Positions 24,316-32,032 of a DNA stretch of 51,643 nt are shown here, one piece after another. The stretch comes from Candidatus Poribacteria bacterium (GTDB taxonomy: Bacteria; Poribacteria; WGA-4E; WGA-3G): assembly GCA_012271015.1 (NCBI GenBank), contig JAAXHD010000202.1, positions 1-51,643 of the forward strand, given 5' to 3'. Positions within the stretch are counted from its first letter, which is position 1, and every line of letters starts with the position of its first letter. The notes beneath the pieces are model-generated. The model searched no databases. It saw only the letters and a program-made list of their open reading frames with translations, and was not told where the DNA came from. The position numbers were made by a program, and so were the translations under genes.

Positions 24316-26127
24316 ATGCAATCACAAAGTAGCAAACCGCTCCTTGTTTACGATGACACCTGCGACTTTTGCCGATACTGGATTGTGCAGTGGCAGCACG
24401 TCACCGGTGACCGCGTCGACTACGCACCCTATCAAGAAGTGGCGGCACAATTCCCAGAGATCCCCCTCTCAGCGTTTGAGAATTCAGTCCAGTTAATCCT
24501 TCAGAATGGAACGGTTTTGAGCGGGGCAGAGGCTGTCCTGCGTGCCTTGAACAACGGTCTGTTTTTCTGGTGTTACTACCACTTGCCCGGTTTTGCGAGC
24601 GTATCCGAAGGCATCTATCGTTTCATTGCGCAGCATCGTCCGTTTTTCTCTGCGATGACGCAAGGGTTGTCGGGAACACATACAGAGAGAACAACGTTAT
24701 GCTTTTCGAGATGGCTGTTCCTGCGCGGACTCGGCTGTATCTACCTCATCGCTTTTTTGTCTCTGTGGGTGCAGATCCACGGACTCGTTGGAAGCAATGG
24801 GATTTTACCAGCAGACCAGTTTTTGGAGGCGGTCCGTCAACAAATCGGAATAGATGACTATCACCTCGTTCCGACGTTGTTCTGGTTGAATGCATCGGAT
24901 GCCTTCCTCAATTTCTTGTGTGCTGGTGGTGTGCTTCTGTCTCTCGTTTTAATCGCAGGTTTTGTTCCTCCACTCGCTTTAGTCGGTTTGTGGACGTTTT
25001 ATCTGTCGCTTGTGACAGTGGGGCAAGTTTTTCTGAGTTTCCAATGGGATGTCCTGCTTTTAGAGGCAGGATTTTTGGCAATTTTCTTCGCGCCACTGCA
25101 ACTCCGTGAAAGGTTTACACGAACGTCCCAACCCGCAACTGCGTTTTTATGGCTCCTACGGTGGCTCCTGTTCCGCCTGATGTTTGCTTCCGGTTATGTT
25201 AAACTCGCCAGTGACGAGGTGTGGCGAAACCTCACCGCTCTCAACTTCCATTATGAAACACAACCGTTGCCGACATGGTTCGGATGGTATGTCCATCAGT
25301 TGCCGGAATGGTTCCAAAAAGCCTCTGTAATCGGTATGTTTGCGGCTGAACTGGTCGTCCCGTTTCTGATTTTCGCACCACGACGCCTACGAACTGCGGG
25401 ATGTATCGGGTTAATCGGTCTACAAGTGCTCATCGTCTTAACTGGGAACTATTGTTTTTTTAATCTGCTGACAATTGCGCTATGCATCCTTCTCATTGAT
25501 GATGTGACGTGGAAGTTTCTGCTTCCAAATCGCTTTATGCCCACTATCCGCTTTGTTGAACGACCTCGTCACCGATATAGGCGCATCGGCATCGCGGTAG
25601 TTGCAACGCTTCTCTTTCTGCTGAGCGGCATCCGTTTCGGTGGGCAGATATTCAGAGAGACACGGTTTCCAGCCGTCGCTTGGATTGCGCCGTTTCGGAG
25701 CGTGAATACCTACGGACTCTTCGCAGATATGACGGAATCGCGCCCGGAGATTATCGTTGAAGGTAGCAACGACCGGATAACTTGGGAAACTTACCAATTT
25801 CGTTGGAAACCCGGAGATCTGACTATCGCGCCAAAATGGGTTGCACCGCATCAACCGCGCCTCGATTGGCAGATGTGGTTCGCCGCCCTGCAAGGCAGTT
25901 ATCAAAACACACCGTGGTTCCTCAATTTCATGGGAGCACTGCTACAAGGCAAATCCGAGGTGCTACAGTTGTTGGCAGAAAATCCGTTCCCTGATACACC
26001 ACCGCGCTATGTCCGCGCAACCCTTTACGATTATCGCTTTACGGATCTTGCAACAAAACGTTCGGAAGGCGTATGGTGGCACCGTGAATGGAAAAGAATT
26101 TATTGTCCCGCAATTTCACTCCGTTAG
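24316..26127 (+). CDS. DCC thiol-disulfide oxidoreductase domain fused to a lipase maturation factor domain
   Basis: 603 residues. Residues 8-120 are a DCC (DUF393) domain with the motif YDDTCDFCRYW (Cys16 and Cys19). From about residue 130 on it is a polytopic membrane protein matching the lipase maturation factor (LMF1) family: LFLRGLGCIYLIAFLSLWVQ, VGSNGILPA, then LRWLLFRLMFASGYVKLASD and NFHYETQPLPTWFGWY. In vertebrates LMF1 helps fold secreted lipases in the ER; bacterial members are uncharacterised. The fusion suggests a combined redox and folding role at the inner membrane, an inference. ATG 24316 is the start; a TTG three bases earlier is an alternative. Confidence 0.85.
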   Translation: MQSQSSKPLLVYDDTCDFCRYWIVQWQHVTGDRVDYAPYQEVAAQFPEIPLSAFENSVQLILQNGTVLSGAEAVLRALNNGLFFWCYYHLPGFASVSEGIYRFIAQHRPFFSAMTQGLSGTHTERTTLCFSRWLFLRGLGCIYLIAFLSLWVQIHGLVGSNGILPADQFLEAVRQQIGIDDYHLVPTLFWLNASDAFLNFLCAGGVLLSLVLIAGFVPPLALVGLWTFYLSLVTVGQVFLSFQWDVLLLEAGFLAIFFAPLQLRERFTRTSQPATAFLWLLRWLLFRLMFASGYVKLASDEVWRNLTALNFHYETQPLPTWFGWYVHQLPEWFQKASVIGMFAAELVVPFLIFAPRRLRTAGCIGLIGLQVLIVLTGNYCFFNLLTIALCILLIDDVTWKFLLPNRFMPTIRFVERPRHRYRRIGIAVVATLLFLLSGIRFGGQIFRETRFPAVAWIAPFRSVNTYGLFADMTESRPEIIVEGSNDRITWETYQFRWKPGDLTIAPKWVAPHQPRLDWQMWFAALQGSYQNTPWFLNFMGALLQGKSEVLQLLAENPFPDTPPRYVRATLYDYRFTDLATKRSEGVWWHREWKRIYCPAISLR

Positions 26128-26184
26128 AGTACGGCAGCTGGCAATCAGCAGTCGGTAAAGAGATGTTCGTTAAACCTGAACGCG

Positions 26185-26407
26185 TAGCCCGTAAGCGTAG
26201 CGGAGGGCAGGTATGAGAAACACACGTCGTTCCGCCACAAGGAATAATTAAGAATCATCTCACAAAGAGTGTCTCTTAAGGTAATCTCAAAATGCATAGC
26301 CCGTAAGTGTAACGGAGGGGTTTTTGCTTGGGTATTTCCCCAAGATCTACGTAAAGGCACTTCAGTTATCAAATTTACCTGACCGAACCGCAAGGAATAA
26401 TGAAAAT
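26185..26407 (+). repeat. Leader-type repeat elements with a 24-bp head unit, ahead of the IMPase gene
   Basis: Two copies of a 24-bp unit containing AGCCCGTAAG and CGGAGGG lie at 26185-26208 and 26297-26320 (a third is at 34787-34810). The first is followed by a tail ending CCACAAGGAATAATTAAG with no gene behind it, the second by a GTTTTTGCTTGGG unit and a tail ACCGCAAGGAATAATGAAA that directly serves the ATG at 26408. Confidence 0.65.
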
Positions 26408-27175
26408 ATGAGTCAATTTTTAACCGTCGCGTTAGAAGCGGCGAAAAACGCTGAAGAAATCATCACTGCTTACTACACCGGCGATGCCATGAAAGTGGAA
26501 ATGAAAGCCGACGAAACGCCGGTTACTCTCGCCGATAGAGGCGCAGAAAAAATTATCAGAGAAACCATCAAACAGGCGTTCCCAGACCACGGATTCTTGG
26601 GTGAAGAGTATGGCATCGAAAAAGGAGATTCCCCTTATGTTTGGATCATCGATCCGATTGATGCGACTAAGAATTATATCCGTAAAATTCCGATCTTCGG
26701 CACACAGATCGCCTTGATGAGAGGTGAAGAACTCATCCTTGGTGTTTCCAACGCACCACTTTTGAATGAACTTCTCTACGCCGAAGCAGGAAGCGGTGCT
26801 TTCTGGAACGGTGAACCGATAACTGTTTCCAGCGTGACACAACCCGAAGACGCGATGGCATGCCACGGCGGACTGAAGTGGTTCGTAGAAAAAGGCACTT
26901 TTCCCGAGATTTACAATTTTATCAATGACGCGGCACGCACCAGAGGATTCGGAGATTTTTACATGTATCATCTCGTGGCTTCTGGAAGAGCGGATGCCGT
27001 CGTTGAAGCGGCGATAAGTATTTGGGACATCGCTGCCATCACTGTTATCGTGAGAGAAGCCGGTGGGAGGGTAACGGATATACAGGGACAAGACATCACG
27101 ACAGATACGCATTCACTGGTGGCAACGAACGGCATCTTGCATGATACAGTGTTGAACTACTTCAATAACCCTTGA
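26408..27175 (+). CDS. Inositol monophosphatase family protein (possibly histidinol-phosphatase)
   Basis: 255 residues of the Mg-dependent IMPase fold. Motifs: LGEEYG with the first metal glutamate, then WIIDPIDATKNY (DPxDxT metal motif, alanine in place of the usual glycine), and IWDIAAITVIVREAGG near the C-terminus (WDxAA). Members of this branch include inositol-1-phosphatase, fructose bisphosphatase and HisN histidinol-phosphatase; the sequence alone does not choose. The start is ATG 26408 following AAGGA; the preceding 28 codons lie in repeat DNA. Confidence 0.9.
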   Translation: MSQFLTVALEAAKNAEEIITAYYTGDAMKVEMKADETPVTLADRGAEKIIRETIKQAFPDHGFLGEEYGIEKGDSPYVWIIDPIDATKNYIRKIPIFGTQIALMRGEELILGVSNAPLLNELLYAEAGSGAFWNGEPITVSSVTQPEDAMACHGGLKWFVEKGTFPEIYNFINDAARTRGFGDFYMYHLVASGRADAVVEAAISIWDIAAITVIVREAGGRVTDIQGQDITTDTHSLVATNGILHDTVLNYFNNP

Positions 27176-27184
27176 CCGATTTGT

Positions 27185-27213
27185 TTGAATTGTTCGTGGA
27201 TATGTGCTACACT
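27185..27213 (+). promoter_or_regulatory. Promoter of the cyclase-family gene
   Basis: TTGAAT (27185-27190) and TACACT (27208-27213) with a 17-base spacer, about 40 bases upstream of the ATG at 27253. It starts ten bases after the IMPase stop and supports the later start. Confidence 0.5.
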
Positions 27214-27252
27214 ATATTCATAACAGATAAAAAAGAGAGCGAGAAACACAAA

Positions 27253-27933
27253 ATGCACCTTGACTTTCAAAATGTGCTGGATCTGTCTTATGTGGTCGAT
27301 GAAAACAGTCCATGCGAACTGCCGATTGATCCTGCCAAAATTTACGACCAAGCAACATTAGAAAAAGATGGCTACTTTGAAAGCCGTATTGACACGTCCG
27401 GCCACTACTCTACGCACATGGATGCCCCCTGTCTAATGTACCCCGGTGGCGCAACGATCGCTGAAATTCCGAAGGAAAAACTGACCGGACCCGCCGTGTT
27501 GATGGACTTCTCCGCAACCAAGAAGCCGAACGATGCCGTGACTGCAGAGGATGTTAAAACATGGATAGCCGAAAATGGCGAGATTTCAGAAGGCAGTATC
27601 GTCTTTATGCGGACAGGAATGGACAGATTCGTCTATCAGGACAACTTCAACCGGGAGTGGATCGGCTTTAGTGAGGACGCCGCTGAACTCCTCGTCAAAA
27701 TAGGCATAAAGGTTATCGGAACAGATGCGTGTAGTATTGACTCGGTGGCAGGACATCCACCCTTGCACGACGGTTTACCGCCTGCGCATCTCGTTTTTCT
27801 TGGAGCGGGTATCCCACATGTTGAAGATCTGTGCAATTTAAGCCAATTGCCGACGCATTTTTATGTCGTAATTGCCCCGCTGAAGTTGGCACGCAGTTCT
27901 GGAGCACCGACACGAGTTTTTGCCTTCGTATAG
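27253..27933 (+). CDS. Cyclase family protein (kynurenine formamidase-like metal hydrolase)
   Basis: 226 residues. The hallmark HxxxHxD metal-binding motif is in SGHYSTHMDAP (His51, His55, Asp57), followed by an IGTDACSIDS segment that carries the second half of the active site and a GLPPAHLVFLGAGIPHVEDL stretch. KynB-type enzymes hydrolyse N-formylkynurenine; others in the family open isatin or cyclic amides. No tryptophan-degradation genes are near. The ATG at 27253 is preceded only by a weak purine stretch. Confidence 0.88.
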   Translation: MHLDFQNVLDLSYVVDENSPCELPIDPAKIYDQATLEKDGYFESRIDTSGHYSTHMDAPCLMYPGGATIAEIPKEKLTGPAVLMDFSATKKPNDAVTAEDVKTWIAENGEISEGSIVFMRTGMDRFVYQDNFNREWIGFSEDAAELLVKIGIKVIGTDACSIDSVAGHPPLHDGLPPAHLVFLGAGIPHVEDLCNLSQLPTHFYVVIAPLKLARSSGAPTRVFAFV

Positions 27934-28129
27934 GCTTTCTAACTATGTGCTCTTGGACTACCCTCCATTACATTACGGGTAGGTTTTCGATGAATCCATA
28001 CGTGGTTCAGGACGGCTAAGGTCCCTTCGTAATCCCTTTGTATCTCCCGCAGGTGAAAGATGTAACCAGATACCATCGCGGAACGAAGTGGAGCGATGTC
28101 CAGATTCTAATAGTTGAAAAATAGAAAAA

Positions 28130-29569
28130 ATGATACCCAACATTCCTGAACCGATCTTGGATCTGTTACATGAAATTGGCGAGGTAGGCGGAAAGGGAAC
28201 CTACCTTGTCGGTGGATTTGTCCGGGACCTCCTACTCAAACGACCGAGTCTCGATATCGACATCGTTGTAGAAGGAGATGCAATCCGAGTAGCAAACGCG
28301 ATGTGTGAACGTTGGAACGGAACACTGGACGCACATCCGCAATTTGGCACTGCAACTGTCACACCCGCCGATGTTAACCTCCCCAAGGTAGATTTCGTTA
28401 CCGCCCGCCGTGAAACTTATCAAGGTGCCGGGACGTTACCTACAGTAGCACGTGGGAGAATCACAGACGATCTGCGGAGACGAGATTTTTCGATTAACGC
28501 CTTGGCGATGCGCTTAGATACAAGCGCATTTGGTGAGATCGTCGATAAAATCGGTGGTCTGGAAGACCTCAAGACCGGGACTATTCGGGTACTGCATAAG
28601 CAAAGTTTCACGGATGATCCGACGCGCATTTTCCGCGCCTTTCGGTATGCCGGACGCTACGGGTTTTGTATCTCTGAAACCGATACGGCTCTGATGCGGG
28701 AAGCACTTCCAGTATTAGCGCAACTCAGCGGTGAACGGATACGGAATGAGATTGATAGAATACTTACGGAGAAGAACGCACCGGAGATCGTCGCACACCT
28801 TACACAACTTGATGTATGGAACACTATCTCTGCGGGGTGGAATATATCGACGACGTTTGCCTGTGACTTTAAGAAAGCAGAACAAGCAACAACTTGGACA
28901 TCAACGCATCTTAAGAATGAAGAATTTCAACCTGAACTGGTACGCTGGATGGCGTTTTTTGGAACCGACACGCCGATATATCAGATTGAGGCACTCAGTT
29001 TCAGGTTGGTATTGGAACATCAACTTCAACGATTGATAAGCCGTACCCAAGCCTCAGAACAGCAGGTCTCGCTCGAAAAGGTGACACAGGAAGCCTTTGC
29101 GAAACTCGGAATCTCATTATCGGATGACACCTCCGTTGACCAGCAAAGCGGGAAATGGTGCGCTGTCGATCCAAAAAATACGACAACCTACATCTGTGGG
29201 GACGGGAACCTCTATCGGGTAGAAACACCGCTCACTACTTACAAACAGTTGGAACAAACACTGATGTCGTTGCAGAAGACAGCGAAACCGAGTGAAATTT
29301 ATCAATCGCTAAAGCCTTATCCGACCGAGGCATTAGCACTCTGTTACGTAAACACAATACTGCCGAAGTGGAAACGAGAGAAAATAACAGACTACCTCTT
29401 TGTTCTACGGAAGATAGAACCCTTTATCACAGGAAAAGACTTGATAGCATTTGGGGAAAAACCGAGCAAAGCTTTTGAGGCTCAACTTTGGAAGTTGTTT
29501 GCGGCACAATTGGACGGAGAGATTACTAAAAAAGAGGAAGCATATACCCGGTTGCGGACTTCCGTATAG
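28130..29569 (+). CDS. cca: CCA tRNA nucleotidyltransferase / poly(A) polymerase family
   Basis: 479 residues. The class II nucleotidyltransferase head is clear: YLVGGFVRDLLL, LDIDIVVEG with the metal aspartates 42 and 44, and RRRDFSINALAM near residue 125 followed by GRYGFCISETD. The C-terminal half (about 260-479) is a divergent tail that differs from short CCA enzymes. It would add or repair the CCA end of tRNA at the expense of CTP and ATP; distinguishing CCA-adding, A-adding and PcnB-type activity needs more than sequence reading. It heads a plus-strand run with the M50 protease and scpA. Confidence 0.85.
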   Translation: MIPNIPEPILDLLHEIGEVGGKGTYLVGGFVRDLLLKRPSLDIDIVVEGDAIRVANAMCERWNGTLDAHPQFGTATVTPADVNLPKVDFVTARRETYQGAGTLPTVARGRITDDLRRRDFSINALAMRLDTSAFGEIVDKIGGLEDLKTGTIRVLHKQSFTDDPTRIFRAFRYAGRYGFCISETDTALMREALPVLAQLSGERIRNEIDRILTEKNAPEIVAHLTQLDVWNTISAGWNISTTFACDFKKAEQATTWTSTHLKNEEFQPELVRWMAFFGTDTPIYQIEALSFRLVLEHQLQRLISRTQASEQQVSLEKVTQEAFAKLGISLSDDTSVDQQSGKWCAVDPKNTTTYICGDGNLYRVETPLTTYKQLEQTLMSLQKTAKPSEIYQSLKPYPTEALALCYVNTILPKWKREKITDYLFVLRKIEPFITGKDLIAFGEKPSKAFEAQLWKLFAAQLDGEITKKEEAYTRLRTSV

Positions 29570-29635
29570 CAAGCTTGGTCCCATACATTAGTCGCTATGG
29601 GGACCCCGGTGGTGACAAGCGGCACCAAATACATA

Positions 29636-30319
29636 ATGCCTAATTTCGATCCTTTTGAAGCAATTCTTGTAGTTACACAGTTCATCATTCTGTTAACCTT
29701 TCATGAATGGGGACACGCCAAATCAGCGGACATGTTAGGGGATCCAACAGCCCGCGATCTTGGACGGATGTCATTGAACCCGGGCGTACATATTGACATT
29801 ATTGGCACGCTGATACTCCCCCTACTTGGCACGCTTTTCGGGGGTGGTTTCTTTGGTTGGGCGAAACCGGTGCCGGTCAACCCGTTCAACTTGAAAAACC
29901 CGAGAAGGGACATGATGCTGATTGCCGCTGCCGGTCCCTTCATGAATATTGTTCTCACTTTCGTGATCTTGGGAGCACTTCGGATAATATTGGAATTTAC
30001 AGGGTTCAATCCGGCTGCCTCTGCGCTTCACGCTGAGATTAACAGGCAATTAATTCGCACAGCATTGATAAGTGTGTTTCTCGCGGCGTTTAACATGCTT
30101 CCACTCTTTCCTTTAGACGGTTTCAGTGTTGTGAGAGGTTTGCTCCCAGCACGTGCAGCGCATCAATTCGAGAAACTGAGTCCGTATGGAATGCCGATTT
30201 TGATGTGCCTTATTTTTCTACCGGGTATTTTCGGCATACCAAACTATGTGTTCGGATTCTTGAGCAATATTAGTTTCGAAACCCTAAATCTGATTGCGAA
30301 AATTGTCGGTTTACGATAA
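29636..30319 (+). CDS. Site-2 protease family (M50) membrane metallopeptidase
   Basis: 227 residues with about five membrane helices. The zinc motif is LLTFHEWGHAKSA (HExxH), the third ligand is in the NMLPLFPLDGF loop. This is the compact Rce-like/M50 type usually found next to scpA in many bacteria, and so it is here. The natural substrate is unknown. Two ATGs are possible (29597 and 29636); I prefer MPNFDPFEAI at 29636 because homologues commonly begin close to this point, but neither has a good Shine-Dalgarno. Confidence 0.85.
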   Translation: MPNFDPFEAILVVTQFIILLTFHEWGHAKSADMLGDPTARDLGRMSLNPGVHIDIIGTLILPLLGTLFGGGFFGWAKPVPVNPFNLKNPRRDMMLIAAAGPFMNIVLTFVILGALRIILEFTGFNPAASALHAEINRQLIRTALISVFLAAFNMLPLFPLDGFSVVRGLLPARAAHQFEKLSPYGMPILMCLIFLPGIFGIPNYVFGFLSNISFETLNLIAKIVGLR

Positions 30320-30350
30320 GGGAAAAATTAGACGATGGCAATTAGTAGTA

Positions 30351-30548
30351 GCCTGTAACATCGGCACAGGGTTTTTGCAATGTAATACATTATCCCGCAA
30401 GTCCACACGCGACTTGCGCTACGGATTTAGTCTATCCGTAGACTAAATCCAGTCTATTCCCAGACTAAATCCGGTGTTTCTTTACGATATGAGCAGCGCA
30501 CGTTGAAGTTCAAACGCACGGTATTTCTTCGCAAGGAAAAATTAAAAA
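30351..30548 (+). repeat. Leader-type repeat element, copy ahead of scpA
   Basis: Head hairpin CCTGT (30352-30356) with ACAGG (30366-30370) and a nine-base loop, the same stem as at 24185 but with a compensated pair. The middle differs: it contains an imperfect TAGACTAAATCC palindromic series (about 30428-30470). The tail CGCAAGGAAAAATTAAAAA abuts the start codon of scpA. Confidence 0.65.
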
Positions 30549-31379
30549 TTGCTAACTGAAACAACGCCAACCCCTACCTCTACCGCTCCAATATACTCCG
30601 TGAAATTAGAGGGTTTCGAAGGTCCCCTCGACCTGCTCCTTCATCTGATACAGAAAGAGGAGATGGATATTTATGATATCCAGATTGCGCACATCACCGA
30701 TCGGTACCTGGAATATGTGAATCTCATGGAGGAGTTAGATTTAGATGTAGCATCCGAATTTTTAGTCATGGCGGCAACACTTCTGCACATCAAATCGCAA
30801 AGTATCCTCCCACAACTCACACCAAACGCTGAATACACAATCGGTGATCAAGAGCAACTCGTCAGACAACTCTTGGAGTATAAACGGTTCAAAGAGGCTG
30901 CCCAAATTTTGGATGTTTATGCTGAACGCCAGACATTAATCTATAGCAGAAATCCTAAACTACACGAAGATTTAGATGGCGCGCGTGCGTTTGAAATCAG
31001 AGCCACATTGTTCGATCTTCTTACCGCTTTTAAGGGTGTGAACGACCGAGTTGCAGAGATAGACATCGAAGAGACATACGAAACGGTTGAAGAAGAAACC
31101 ATCACGGTTGAAGACAAAATCACTTTTATTAACCTGCAGTTAGAGAGTTCAGATCAATTGCTATTCGACGAACTGTTCCCATTATCTTCAACCAAGGCAG
31201 ATCGAATTGTAACATTCCTCGCCATTTTAGAACTCATCCGGATAGGAAACATCGTTACCGTTCAAACCGACCATTTTGAGAGTATCTATATCGTCAAACA
31301 AGAGGACGAGGAATCTGATAGAGAGACCCCGCCGCCTCCGACCGTTGAAAACACTCGTTCAGAAGAACGAAACAATTAG
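30549..31379 (+). CDS. scpA: Segregation and condensation protein A (ScpA, kleisin)
   Basis: 276 residues. The N-terminal ScpA signature YSVKLEGFEGPLDLLLHLIQ is followed by MDIYDIQIAHITDRYL and the conserved EFLVMAATLLHIKS helix; the C-terminal winged helix (VTFLAILELIRIGNIVTVQ) binds the SMC head. It bridges SMC with ScpB in chromosome condensation. The start is a TTG at 30549; no ATG is available close to the motif, and the repeat-derived AAGGAAAAATTAAAA supplies the Shine-Dalgarno and spacer. Followed by scpB after 11 bases. Confidence 0.95.
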   Translation: MLTETTPTPTSTAPIYSVKLEGFEGPLDLLLHLIQKEEMDIYDIQIAHITDRYLEYVNLMEELDLDVASEFLVMAATLLHIKSQSILPQLTPNAEYTIGDQEQLVRQLLEYKRFKEAAQILDVYAERQTLIYSRNPKLHEDLDGARAFEIRATLFDLLTAFKGVNDRVAEIDIEETYETVEEETITVEDKITFINLQLESSDQLLFDELFPLSSTKADRIVTFLAILELIRIGNIVTVQTDHFESIYIVKQEDEESDRETPPPPTVENTRSEERNN

Positions 31380-31390
31380 GAACTTTGTTT

Positions 31391-32032
31391 ATGGATTCTG
31401 AATACGTTACCACTTTCGATCCGAAAGAGGAACCAGACGCGATATGGGCGCAAAAACCCAAATTAATTTTGGAATCGATTCTGTTCGCCGCCAGCGAACC
31501 AATTACGGTGGAACAGTTTCAAGAGGTGCTCCCGGAGTTAGACAAACGCGCGATCCGGACGGAACTCGACGAACTGCGCCAAGACTATCAAGAAATGAGA
31601 CGCAGTTTCCGTCTTGTTGAAATAGCAAACGGCTATCAAATTTGTACGTCTCCACAATATTCAGAGTGGATTCAGAAGTTTTATACCCGACAGGTCCGTG
31701 TCAAACTGACCCCATCAGCATTAGAGACCCTTGCAATCGTAGCGTACAAGCAACCCATCACGCGCGCTGATGTTGCTGCGCTTCGCGGCGTGAACAGTGA
31801 CAGTGTACTCAACTCACTGGTAGAGAAAGGGCTGGTCTGCATCGCAGGCAGAAAAGATGGACGCTCACTGCTGTTCTCAACCACAGATGAGTTCCTCCAA
31901 CAATTCGGCTTGAAAGATGCTTCTGAATTGCCTTCACTTGAAGAAATCGACGAACTCCTTAACACATCAAACGGAAACGATCCTGTACAAGACGCCCTTC
32001 CAGATGCTATGGAGGAGAACGCAGAGCAATGA
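31391..32032 (+). CDS. scpB: Segregation and condensation protein B (ScpB)
   Basis: 213 residues made of two winged-helix domains: LILESILFAASEPITVEQFQ at the N-terminus and LSALETLAIVAYKQPITR-type segment (TPSALETLAIVAYKQPITRA) in the second. An acidic C-terminal tail follows, as in many ScpB proteins. It forms the SMC-ScpAB complex with the upstream product. The ATG at 31391 is preferred over a TTG six bases earlier because AGGAA lies eight bases ahead of it. Its stop overlaps thrC (ATGA). Confidence 0.95.
   Translation: MDSEYVTTFDPKEEPDAIWAQKPKLILESILFAASEPITVEQFQEVLPELDKRAIRTELDELRQDYQEMRRSFRLVEIANGYQICTSPQYSEWIQKFYTRQVRVKLTPSALETLAIVAYKQPITRADVAALRGVNSDSVLNSLVEKGLVCIAGRKDGRSLLFSTTDEFLQQFGLKDASELPSLEEIDELLNTSNGNDPVQDALPDAMEENAEQ

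Noticed and set aside
26432..27112. 226-codon minus-strand frame opposite the IMPase gene
   Set aside because: Shadow frame; the plus strand has the IMPase motifs and a start with Shine-Dalgarno.
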